6,066 bases of DNA from CAZADH01 sp964483805 (GCA_964483805.1 CAZADH010000340.1:1-6066), one strand, 5' to 3'. Counted from the first letter of the stretch, positions 1 to 5,690 are shown. Translations and numbers: made by a program. The notes: a model not told the origin generated them from the letters alone.

Positions 1-60
1 GACGTGTTCGTTTCGTTGATCGAGCACGCCGACCGGCCGACGGTCGATCCGGAGGCCTGA
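1..60 (+). CDS. C-terminal tail of upstream gene, probably ABC-transporter ATP-binding subunit (partial)
   Basis: Frame 1 is open from the first base and ends at TGA 58-60. It gives only 19 residues, beginning DVFVSLIEHADRP. A tail of the form '(E)DVFVxLI' is typical of the C-terminus of ABC-2-type exporter ATPases, where the last conserved helix reads LEDVFI/VxL. The following gene is an ABC-2 permease only 2 bases downstream, which is the usual ATPase-permease-permease order in ybhFSR/yhhJ-type operons. The Shine-Dalgarno GGAGG (51-55) for the next gene lies inside this coding tail, so the genes are probably translated in a coupled way. No Walker or signature motif lies within the window, so the assignment rests on the short tail and the context. 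Confidence 0.6.
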   Translation, partial: DVFVSLIEHADRPTVDPEA

Positions 61-62
61 CC

Positions 63-1193
63 ATGCTGCTGCGGCTCGCCATGATCGCCTGGAAGGAGTT
101 CAAGCAGATCGGCCGCGACCGGCGGATGCTCGGGGTGACCATCGTGCTGCCGGTGTTCATGGTGCTGCTCTACGGCTACGGCATCAATCTCGATGTCAAA
201 CACGTGCGCATCGCCATTCTCGACCACGACCACTCCGCGGCGTCACGGCGGATGATCGAGGCATTCAGCAATACCGAGTATTTCAATGTCGTCGCCTTCC
301 TGCAGGCGGAGCGCGAGATCGACGCAGCGATTCTCGGCGACACCGCCAAGGGCGTCCTGGTGATCCCCCATCATTATGGGCGCGACCTCGCCCGTCGGCG
401 CACTCCGGCAGTGCAGTTCGTCATCGATGGCGCCGACAGCACGTCGGCCAACACCACTCTGGGCTACATCACCGGTCTGCTCGGCCAGTTGTCGACCGAA
501 GCCGGGCTCGAGACCGTGCGCCGCGCCGGGGTACGCCGCAAGGAACTGCTGCCGATCGAGAACCGCTTCCGCAACTGGTCCAACCCGGAACTGCGCAGCA
601 CCAACTTCATCATTCCCGGCCTGATCGCGGTGGTGCTCATGATGTTGTCGGCGCTGTTGACCTCGGTCACCATCGTGCGCGAAAAAGAGCGCGGCACCTT
701 CGAAAGTCTGATCGGCACGCCGGTTTCCGCGTTCGAACTGGTCATGGGCAAGTTGCTGCCCTATGTATTGATATCGTATGGCGACGTCGTGCTCATCCTG
801 GTCACGAGTCACCTCTTCTTCGCGGTCCCGTTCCGGGGCCACCCCGCCGTGCTCTTCCTGCTCAGCGGCGTGTTTCTGGCCTGCGCGCTGGGCATCGGCC
901 TGCTCATCTCGGCGCGCGCGCCCACCCAGCAGATCGCCAACATGGCGGCCATGGTCGGCACGCAACTGCCCGCCGTGCTGCTGTCGGGCTTCATGTTCCC
1001 GATCACCAGCATGCCCGAGTCGTTGCAGTGGGTGCCGCAGATCATCCCCGCGTCGCACTTCATCGTGATCCTGCGCGGGTTGTTCCTCAAGGGCAGCGAC
1101 CTGGCTTCGCTGCAGACACCGACGCTGGCATTGCTGCTCTTTGGCACTCTCGTGCTGGTGGCCAGCGCGCGCAGCTTCAAGAAGAAACTGTGA
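63..1193 (+). CDS. ABC-2 type transporter permease (first of a pair)
   Basis: A 376-residue inner-membrane permease of the ABC-2 family (YhhJ/YbhS/YbhR-like, ABC2_membrane_3 architecture). These proteins form the membrane channel of an ATP-driven exporter, usually as a heterodimer with a sister permease. The layout fits the family. There is a cytoplasmic N-terminal amphipathic stretch with KEFKQIGRDRR (about 11-21) and TM1 at about 22-42. A large periplasmic domain (about 43-180) ends in the conserved WSNPELRS motif (172-179). TM2 is at about 182-204, then the coupling-helix segment REKERGTFESL (206-216), which is the expected ATPase contact. TM3-TM5 lie at about 230-313, with SGFMFPITSMP (308-318) after TM5, and the last TM is at about 354-369. 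The ATG is well placed: GGAGG at 51-55 is 7 bases upstream. The length is normal for the family. The substrate cannot be read from sequence; family members are annotated as multidrug or unknown exporters. The sister permease follows after 7 bases. Confidence 0.93.
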   Translation: MLLRLAMIAWKEFKQIGRDRRMLGVTIVLPVFMVLLYGYGINLDVKHVRIAILDHDHSAASRRMIEAFSNTEYFNVVAFLQAEREIDAAILGDTAKGVLVIPHHYGRDLARRRTPAVQFVIDGADSTSANTTLGYITGLLGQLSTEAGLETVRRAGVRRKELLPIENRFRNWSNPELRSTNFIIPGLIAVVLMMLSALLTSVTIVREKERGTFESLIGTPVSAFELVMGKLLPYVLISYGDVVLILVTSHLFFAVPFRGHPAVLFLLSGVFLACALGIGLLISARAPTQQIANMAAMVGTQLPAVLLSGFMFPITSMPESLQWVPQIIPASHFIVILRGLFLKGSDLASLQTPTLALLLFGTLVLVASARSFKKKL

Positions 1194-1200
1194 GGACCCC

Positions 1201-2346
1201 ATGAACATCCGTGCCAGTTGCCGCCGCATCGGGCGCCTCGTGCGCAAAGAACTCACGCAGACCGTGCGCGACCCGAAGATGCTCGGCCTGATCTTTCTGA
1301 TGCCGATGTTCCAGCTCTTCATCTTCGGATATCTGGCCACCACCGACATCAATCACATTCAGACGGCGTTGCTCGACGAAGACCAGACGGCGGTGAGCCG
1401 CGGGTTCGTCGAGCGGTTGCGCGGCTGCGGGTATTTCCGCATCATCGCCGTCCTCGCGGGCGACGCGGCCGCCGAGGCGCCGCTGGCGTCGGGCAAGGCC
1501 CAAGTGGTCATCCGCATTCCCCGCGGTTTTGGCGACGATCTGCAACGGGGCCGCACCACCCGCATCCAGACGTTGTTCGACGGCACCGACTCGATGTCGG
1601 CCGGGATCATCAATTCGTATGTAAACGGTATTGTGCAGGCCTACGGATTGTCATACGCCCAACCCAAGCTCGACAAGTTGCGCCGCGCGGTCAACGGGTT
1701 TCCCGGCATCGAACCGCGACCCCGGGTGTGGTTCAACCCGGAACTGCGCAGCCAGGTATTCATGGTGCCGGGGGTCCTGTGCCTGATCCTGTTTCTCGTA
1801 TGCATGATCGAGACCGCCCTCGGCATCGTCAAAGAAAAGGAGCTGGGCACGCTCGAACAGATCATCGTCACGCCGATCCGCCCCTGGGAGTTCATTCTCG
1901 CCAAGACGCTGCCGTATTTCTTCACCGGTTATCTCACGGCGGGGTTGATCATGAGTGTCGCCATCGGGTGGTTTCGCGTCATCCCCGTTGGCAGTCTGCC
2001 GCTGCTCTTCGCTTTGATGGGGGTGTTCCTCGTGACCGCGCTCGGCTTGGGCATCTTCATCTCGACGGTGTCCGACACGCAACAGGAGGCGGTCATCACC
2101 GCGTTCTTCTTCTTGTTTCCGATGATCATGCTGTCGGGGTTGATCTTCCCGATCGACAACATGCCGGGGCCGATGCAGGCGCTGACCCGCATCATTCCGC
2201 TGCGGTACTTTCTCGAGATCGTGCGCGGCGTCTACCTGCGCGGGGTCGGTCTCGACGCGGTGTGGCCCCAGACCCTGGTTCTGGCCGCCTTCGGCCTCGG
2301 GATTCTCGTGCTCAGCGCCCGCCGTTTTTCGAAACGCCTCGACTGA
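1201..2346 (+). CDS. ABC-2 type transporter permease (second of a pair)
   Basis: A 381-residue permease, paralogous to the gene before it and of nearly the same length. It shares the same landmarks: RKELTQTVRDPKMLG before TM1 (TM1 about 27-46), a periplasmic domain to about 185, VWFNPELRS (176-184), TM2 at about 187-208, the coupling segment KEKELGTLEQIIVTP (211-225), SGLIFPIDNMP (312-322), and a final TM at about 357-372. The presence of two related permeases side by side fits a heterodimeric exporter of the YbhS/YbhR kind. I place the start at ATG 1201, behind GAGG (1192-1195) that overlaps the previous stop codon. An in-frame TTG at 1141 would extend the protein by 20 residues but lies inside the first permease and lacks a comparable ribosome binding site. 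The stop is TGA 2344-2346. The next gene is convergent, so this is probably the last gene of the operon. Substrate unknown. Confidence 0.93.
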   Translation: MNIRASCRRIGRLVRKELTQTVRDPKMLGLIFLMPMFQLFIFGYLATTDINHIQTALLDEDQTAVSRGFVERLRGCGYFRIIAVLAGDAAAEAPLASGKAQVVIRIPRGFGDDLQRGRTTRIQTLFDGTDSMSAGIINSYVNGIVQAYGLSYAQPKLDKLRRAVNGFPGIEPRPRVWFNPELRSQVFMVPGVLCLILFLVCMIETALGIVKEKELGTLEQIIVTPIRPWEFILAKTLPYFFTGYLTAGLIMSVAIGWFRVIPVGSLPLLFALMGVFLVTALGLGIFISTVSDTQQEAVITAFFFLFPMIMLSGLIFPIDNMPGPMQALTRIIPLRYFLEIVRGVYLRGVGLDAVWPQTLVLAAFGLGILVLSARRFSKRLD

Positions 2347-2365
2347 GACACCCGAAGACCCCGCG

Positions 2366-2383
2366 CGTCGCCAGAATCCGACG
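2366..2383. terminator. Weak hairpin in the convergent gap
   Basis: The 49-bp gap between the second permease and the convergent glycosyltransferase contains CGTCG (2366-2370) and CGACG (2379-2383) around an 8-base loop. It is followed on the + strand by the AT-rich run ACTTACATTGTATT. The stem is only 5 bp and there is no proper T-run, so this is at most a weak terminator. It is the only structure I could find in the gap. Confidence 0.2.
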
Positions 2384-2395
2384 ACTTACATTGTA

Positions 2396-4213
2396 TTACT
2401 TCGGCGGTGCCGGCCGCCAGCCGGCCGCGATGGCCCGGTCGATATCGACCGCCGACTTCTGGGTTTGGCCAAGGTCGCGCCAGACAATCGCCCGTTCGAC
2501 GTAGGCCTCGGCCCGATCGGGACCCAAGGCTACCGCGCGGTCTGCGGCCACGAGAGCGTCGGCCGGCCGCCCCAGCATGCGCAGGCAACGACTCCGCAAC
2601 ACCTGCGCCCACGCCTGTCCGGACTCGCTCTGCACGAGCGCGTCGAGCAGCGGCAACGCCGCGGTGGGGCTGCCGAGCGCGAGCAGAATTTCACCCCGTT
2701 CGAGATCGATGTCGCGCGCCGTGGGATCGACCCGCCGGGCCACATCGAGCAACAGCAACGCATCCATGGGCCGGCCCCGGCGGAACTGCAGGCGGGCACG
2801 GGTGAGCAACGCCAACCCGGTGGGTTCGTCCAGGGCGGCCGCCGCGTCGAGATCGGCCGCGCACGAGGCCAGGTTGCCGTGGTCGAGATGCGCCATCGCG
2901 CGGTTGATGTAGGCATCGTCGCAGGGCTGCACGCGAATCACCTCGGTCCACAGCGCGATGCTGTCGTGCCAGACCCGGCACCGGCGGCGGGTTTCGCCGA
3001 CGCAGGCAACGATGAAAACGACAGCGAGAACTACGGCCATGAGGCCGACGCCGGCAACCCAGGCCCCGCCCGCACCCGAGGGTCGTCGTGTCGGCACCAC
3101 GACACGCTCGGCGGCAGCGATGATCAGCGCCAGCGGACCCAGCAGCGACAGATAGGTAAACCAGTTCGCGGCAATCACCGGGCCGAGCGGCACCCATTGC
3201 AGAAACGGCCCCACCGTGATGCCATAGAAGGCGAGGAGAAACAGGGCCCGGGGTGCCCGCCGAGCGACCCGGACCAACAGGGGCACCGCCACCAGGGCCA
3301 CGACCGGTGCGGCTTGCAACCAGACCGGAAACTCGGACCACGCCAGCCCGGGATACGGGTAGTACGGCGACAGGCCCGAGAAGAACAGCAGTTTCGTCGG
3401 ATAGAACAACAAACCGAAGGCGACCACCGCCAGCCGCGCCGGCCCCTCGAGCGTGCCGGCATACGGGGCGGCGTTGCTGATCGCCAGCAGCGCCACGCCG
3501 CCACCGATGGCGAAAAACGGCACCAATCGTCGCCAGTGGCGGCGCAGGTCGCCGCCCGGCAACCACAACTCGGCCATGAGCAGGACGACGGGCAGGGTCA
3601 CCGCCCCGGCTTTCGCCAGCAGCGCCAGAACAAAGGCACCCAACGCCACCGTCAGTCGCCGGTCCCATACCGACTGGTCCGCGGTCTCGAATTCTTGGTG
3701 TCGATCGACTGCCGGCACCAGCAACGCCGACGCGTTGGTGCCAGACATACATCGTAGGTATTCGGTCAGTGCGACCAGGTAGAACACGGCGAATAGCACA
3801 TCTTTGCGTTCGGTGACCCAGGCCACCGACTCGACCCGCAGCGGGTGGACCGCGAAGACGGCAGCCCCGATGAGCGCACCCCACGGCCGCAGACCCAGCA
3901 GCACAAACAGCCGCCAGACGAGCAGGGCATTAACAATATGCAATACAATGTTGGTCAAGTGATAGAGCCACGGCGCCATTCCGACCAGGCGGTACTCGAT
4001 GGCATACGAGAGCCAGACCAGCGGTTGATAATGAGCCAACCCCCGATCGGTAAACATCGCCCACAGATGCGTGCCATCCAATCCGCGAATGAGCGGATTA
4101 TTGACAACGTAAAGATGGTCATCGAAGTTGGTGAACCCCGCAGCGAGCGCGGGAGCGAAAGCCACCAGAGTCACGATGGCGAGCAGCCCCAGGCCGGCAG
4201 AATGACCGGTCAT
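2396..4213 (-). CDS. Polytopic GT-C/TMTC-like glycosyltransferase with C-terminal TPR repeats
   Basis: About 605 residues. The N-terminal two-thirds is a polytopic membrane domain like the bacterial relatives of TMTC O-mannosyltransferases (GT-C fold), which transfer a sugar from a lipid carrier to an acceptor on the outer face of the inner membrane. Numbered from GTG 4219, NFDDHLYV (31-38) in the first external loop carries the acidic pair expected at the GT-C active site. It is followed by HYQPLVWLSY, HLTNIVLH, and the family block HPLRVESVAWVTERKDVL (125-142). Further landmarks are FYPTKLLFFSGLSPYYPYP (272-290) and a last TM cluster near 388-407. Residues about 434-601 form roughly five TPR-like 34-residue units (for example DAYINRAMAHLDHGNLASCAADLDAA and QAWAQVLRSRCLRMLGRPADALVAADRA), probably for partner binding. 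The usual ADRYxYLP-like motif reads ANWFTYLS (351-358), so the RY pair is replaced. I prefer ATG 4213, whose ATGA overlaps an upstream mini-ORF; GTG 4219 is two codons earlier. Acceptor and sugar are unknown. Confidence 0.8.
   Translation of the reverse strand: MTGHSAGLGLLAIVTLVAFAPALAAGFTNFDDHLYVVNNPLIRGLDGTHLWAMFTDRGLAHYQPLVWLSYAIEYRLVGMAPWLYHLTNIVLHIVNALLVWRLFVLLGLRPWGALIGAAVFAVHPLRVESVAWVTERKDVLFAVFYLVALTEYLRCMSGTNASALLVPAVDRHQEFETADQSVWDRRLTVALGAFVLALLAKAGAVTLPVVLLMAELWLPGGDLRRHWRRLVPFFAIGGGVALLAISNAAPYAGTLEGPARLAVVAFGLLFYPTKLLFFSGLSPYYPYPGLAWSEFPVWLQAAPVVALVAVPLLVRVARRAPRALFLLAFYGITVGPFLQWVPLGPVIAANWFTYLSLLGPLALIIAAAERVVVPTRRPSGAGGAWVAGVGLMAVVLAVVFIVACVGETRRRCRVWHDSIALWTEVIRVQPCDDAYINRAMAHLDHGNLASCAADLDAAAALDEPTGLALLTRARLQFRRGRPMDALLLLDVARRVDPTARDIDLERGEILLALGSPTAALPLLDALVQSESGQAWAQVLRSRCLRMLGRPADALVAADRAVALGPDRAEAYVERAIVWRDLGQTQKSAVDIDRAIAAGWRPAPPK
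4202..4213. repeat. Perfect 12-bp palindrome over the glycosyltransferase start codon
   Basis: ATGACCGGTCAT reads the same on both strands and covers the first four codons (Met-Thr-Gly-His) from ATG 4213. It could be a dimeric-protein operator or an RNA hairpin at the start, but it may be chance. Its core TGACCGG also occurs in both units of the tandem repeat near 5549-5574. Confidence 0.4.
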
Positions 4214-4248
4214 GCCCACCGCCCCATTGCGGGCGCACCATACATCAT
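4210..4248 (-). CDS. Possible 12-codon leader peptide overlapping the glycosyltransferase start
   Basis: The best Shine-Dalgarno in this gap, GAGAGGA (4260-4254 on the - strand), sits 5 bases before ATG 4248. From there the frame reads MMYGAPAMGRWA and stops at TGA 4212-4210. That stop overlaps the glycosyltransferase ATG 4213-4211 in the classic ATGA arrangement. The large gene itself has only GGGG at 4225-4222 as a possible ribosome binding site. The simplest reading is translational coupling: ribosomes load at the mini-ORF and re-initiate on the main gene. Alternatives are chance, or a one-base sequencing error or frameshift, in which case 4248 would be the true start of the membrane protein. 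The peptide has no run of one amino acid that would mark an ordinary attenuator. Confidence 0.4.
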   Translation of the reverse strand: MMYGAPAMGRWA

Positions 4249-4253
4249 CGGTA

Positions 4254-4260
4254 TCCTCTC
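4254..4260 (-). promoter_or_regulatory. Shine-Dalgarno of the mini-ORF, with a facing anti-SD
   Basis: GAGAGGA on the - strand is 5 bases before ATG 4248. Just upstream, TCCT (4267-4264) is complementary to AGGA (4257-4254), and TCCTT can pair with GAGGA if one G-U pair is allowed, leaving a 4-base TTGA loop. The same TCCTTTT also forms the T-tract of the hairpin at 4268-4301, so terminator and ribosome site are physically linked. Confidence 0.45.
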
Positions 4261-4301
4261 AAAAGGACGCCCGCCGCGCACCTGAACGCACGCGGCGGGC
4301 G
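4261..4301 (-). terminator. GC-rich stem-loop with short T-tract (terminator or attenuator)
   Basis: Perfect 11-bp arms CGCCCGCCGCG (4268-4278) and CGCGGCGGGCG (4291-4301) enclose a 12-base loop. On the - strand the stem is followed by TCCTTTTGAG, a weak but usable T-tract (4267-4261). It lies about 140 bases after the stop of the exported-protein gene and just before the ribosome site of the leader of the glycosyltransferase. It could end the upstream transcript or attenuate read-through into the glycosyltransferase. On the + strand the stem is followed by GGTCGTTTG, which is a poor terminator, and no + gene ends here. Confidence 0.55.
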
Positions 4302-4314
4302 GGTCGTTTGCACC

Positions 4315-4336
4315 GCGCGAAACTGACGTTTCGCGC
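4315..4336. repeat. Perfect 9-bp inverted repeat with 4-base loop
   Basis: GCGCGAAAC (4315-4323) and GTTTCGCGC (4328-4336) are exact complements around TGAC. It would make a tight RNA hairpin or a near-palindromic DNA site. A neighbouring 6-bp pair GCCGCC (4335-4340) / GGCGGC (4347-4352) overlaps its edge by two bases. CGTTTGC (4305-4311) can pair with GCAAACG (4351-4357), closing a branch around both. Confidence 0.6.
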
Positions 4337-4399
4337 CGCCGTCCGTGGCGGCAAACGCCCACTGCGCCCATCCGGGGCGGGCGGTCGCCTCACGAACGG

Positions 4400-4434
4400 C
4401 GGCAACGGCGTGATGCGTGATCCCGCCGCTGCCG
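4400..4434 (-). repeat. 11-bp hairpin just after the exported-protein gene
   Basis: On the - strand CGGCAGCGGCG (4434-4424) pairs with CGCCGTTGCCG (4410-4400), giving 11 pairs including one G-U, around a 13-base loop. It starts 8 bases after the stop of the 4442-5473 gene. There is no T-tract behind it, so it looks more like a 3'-end-stabilising hairpin or the first element of a larger structured spacer than a standard intrinsic terminator. Confidence 0.45.
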
Positions 4435-4441
4435 GCCAAGC

Positions 4442-5473
4442 TCAGTGACTGGCCACCACTTTCTTGGCGACCTTGATCAGGGTCTCGAGGCGGTCTTTCT
4501 GGATATACTGCGCCATGACCTCGGGGGTCGGGTTGATGTGCAGGTGCTTCACGTTGGTCTGGAGCTGCACTTCATACTCGGCCACGTCTTTGCTCTTCTG
4601 TTGCGTCACCGACTTGATGCTGGTGGCGAACACATACAGCTTCATCTCGGGATTGGCCGCCATCTCGGTGGCCGCGGCCAGCGAAACGACCGGAACGGGC
4701 CCGCGCAACTTGCCGTCGTCGGAGTAGAGCACGTAGCCGCCCACCGGAGCCGCCGCCACGCGGTGTCCACCGAACTCGGTGGTACCCGTCGTGCCATTGG
4801 TCATCGTGCCGCTGATGCGGGTCACATACCACGCCGACAGAGAATCGACCTTGAGCTTCGCCAACTCGATCTGACCGTTGACGATATTGGTCTGGGCCTC
4901 GGGCTTCGGGGTCACGTTGAGAATGACCTTGGTACCGAGGTCTTTGGCGATCTCGAAGTTGTAGTACTTTTTGTCGAGCAGGTTGAGCTGCAGCGGATCG
5001 GCACCGATCTCGTCGAGCTTGGCCTTGGGGTCGACGCGGGTCAGATACGTCTTGACGTGATCGCCCATGATCAGGCAGAACCAGTTCGACACGCGGCGGT
5101 CGGCCTTGCTCTGATAGCCGATCCAGGTGGGTTTGAACAGGGTCTTCTTGTCGTCGGTCGTGATCTTGTGCAACACCGCCAGCACATTCTGACCGATGAC
5201 CTTGGTCAGATCGGCCAGGGCGCCGGCATTCTTGCCGAACAGCTCGCCGTTGATGAACATCGCCTCGTAGTCGTACGACTTGTCGGCAACGAACTCGAAC
5301 ATGTCGGCGATCTTCGGATCAGACGCCTTCTTCTGCACCTTGAAGCTGACCATCGCCGACTTCACCCAGTTCTGGGAGTCTTCGAAGTTGGCAATGATCT
5401 CGTCAACCTCGACGGCCCAACCCGGACCGGCCAACAACCCCACCACCATGAGCACCACCCAAATGCGTCGCAT
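4442..5473 (-). CDS. Sec-exported protein of unknown function
   Basis: 343 residues that I do not recognise with certainty. Residues 1-20 form a clear signal peptide: MRR, a hydrophobic core IWVVLMVVGLLAG, then PGWA with likely cleavage after Ala20. The mature protein starts VEVDEIIANFEDSQNWVKSAMVSFKV, followed by alternating short strands and a segment DKKYYNFEIAKDLGTKVILNVTPKP (168-192). That opening (a short helix, then beta strands after 'D-I-hydrophobic-A') recalls the LolA/LolB-like fold of periplasmic lipid or lipoprotein carriers, but this is only a resemblance. The protein is lysine-rich (mostly AAG codons), has no further TM segment, and ends in a basic helix (QKDRLETLIKVAKKV). The start is firm: AGGAGGG (5486-5480) stands 6 bases before ATG 5473, and a sigma70-like promoter lies upstream. 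The strong ribosome site and biased codons suggest high expression. Periplasmic or outer-membrane-associated location is inferred. Confidence 0.85.
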   Translation of the reverse strand: MRRIWVVLMVVGLLAGPGWAVEVDEIIANFEDSQNWVKSAMVSFKVQKKASDPKIADMFEFVADKSYDYEAMFINGELFGKNAGALADLTKVIGQNVLAVLHKITTDDKKTLFKPTWIGYQSKADRRVSNWFCLIMGDHVKTYLTRVDPKAKLDEIGADPLQLNLLDKKYYNFEIAKDLGTKVILNVTPKPEAQTNIVNGQIELAKLKVDSLSAWYVTRISGTMTNGTTGTTEFGGHRVAAAPVGGYVLYSDDGKLRGPVPVVSLAAATEMAANPEMKLYVFATSIKSVTQQKSKDVAEYEVQLQTNVKHLHINPTPEVMAQYIQKDRLETLIKVAKKVVASH

Positions 5474-5516
5474 GAAACCCTCCTCAGTTAAATTGGCGAT
5501 CCCGATACACGACGTC

Positions 5517-5546
5517 AGAATACTCCATGGGCCTGGGTGTTGCCAA
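5517..5546 (-). promoter_or_regulatory. Candidate sigma70-like promoter of the exported-protein gene
   Basis: On the - strand, TTGGCA (5546-5541, 5/6 match to the -35 consensus) and TATTCT (5522-5517, 4/6 match to -10) are separated by 18 bp. The start of transcription would fall near 5510, giving a short leader of about 37 bases that contains the AGGAGGG ribosome site. The 13-bp tandem repeat begins 2 bp upstream of the -35 box. Confidence 0.5.
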
Positions 5547-5548
5547 GA

Positions 5549-5574
5549 GTGTCCGGTCAGCGTGTCCGGTCAGC
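5549..5574. repeat. Two perfect tandem 13-bp repeats in the divergent promoter region
   Basis: GTGTCCGGTCAGC occurs twice head to tail (5549-5561 and 5562-5574) without a spacer, followed by a partial match GGGTCCG. On the - strand it reads GCTGACCGGACAC twice, ending 2 bp before the -35 box of the exported-protein promoter. Placement and period suggest a binding site for an activator or repressor, although slippage duplication without function is possible. A 13-bp period is not a whole number of helical turns. Confidence 0.7.
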
Positions 5575-5582
5575 GGGTCCGC

Positions 5583-5614
5583 GTCGTGACGACAGTTTTC
5601 GTGGCGGTGTCGTC
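5583..5614. promoter_or_regulatory. Clustered GTCGT/ACGAC inverted repeats upstream of the nucleoside transporter
   Basis: GTCGT-G-ACGAC (5583-5593) is an exact 11-bp interrupted palindrome. Its right half also belongs to a second inverted repeat, GACGACA (5588-5594) / TGTCGTC (5608-5614) with a 13-base spacer. The three half-sites lie in the probable promoter zone of the transporter; a poor extended -10 candidate TGGTAAGGT is at 5617-5625. This is a plausible operator cluster, but short GC-rich motifs like these also arise by chance. Confidence 0.35.
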
Positions 5615-5655
5615 TGTGGTAAGGTGATGCGCTCCGGGATTCGCCCGGTTCGCAC

Positions 5656-5665
5656 GATCGCGATC
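5656..5665. repeat. 10-bp palindrome GATCGCGATC in the transporter leader
   Basis: GATCGCGATC is a perfect palindrome 25 bp before the transporter ATG. It contains two GATC sites. It may be a small regulatory or methylation site, or nothing; there is no second copy in the gap to support a role. Confidence 0.25.
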
Positions 5666-5690
5666 ATCCCATCCGAGAAAGGTGCCCACC

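Larger units (their letters stand above)
4214..4441. other. Structured intergenic spacer
   Basis: This gap of roughly 230 bases holds no convincing protein gene apart from the 12-codon mini-ORF at its - strand end. It is filled with inverted repeats: 4400-4434, a small 5-bp pair CGCCC/GGGCG at 4365-4379, 4335-4352, 4315-4336 and 4268-4301. I could not find a sigma70-like promoter for the glycosyltransferase here, so that gene may depend on read-through from the gene upstream. Confidence 0.5.

Noticed and set aside
243..1352. A 369-codon - strand frame antisense to the first permease
   Set aside because: His/Gln/Glu/Arg-rich shadow product, no ribosome site that stands out, and it contradicts the motif-bearing permease on the + strand.
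1218..2504. A 428-codon + strand frame overlapping the second permease
   Set aside because: The product is rich in Arg, His and Pro with no TM segments or motifs, typical of an out-of-frame reading of a high-GC gene. The permease frame has full family motifs.
2465..3757. A 430-codon + strand frame antisense to the glycosyltransferase
   Set aside because: Low-complexity Gln/Arg/Gly/His composition and no recognisable domain; the - strand frame encodes coherent TM segments and TPR units.
4245..4439. A 64-codon - strand frame in the structured spacer
   Set aside because: It has a TTG start, no good ribosome site, and its sequence consists mainly of the inverted-repeat arms, so the open frame is best explained by GC-rich hairpins.
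4445..5491. A 348-codon open frame on the + strand, covering the exported-protein gene almost exactly
   Set aside because: It shares codon boundaries with the - strand gene and would need TTA, CTA or TCA codons there to be interrupted; these are rare in this GC-rich gene. Its product is a Leu/His/Gly-rich shadow without domains, while the - strand frame has a signal peptide, ribosome site and promoter.
5549..5574. Tandem repeat as the beginning of a CRISPR array or an att site
   Set aside because: There are only two units, no spacers between them, and no cas, integrase or tRNA gene nearby.
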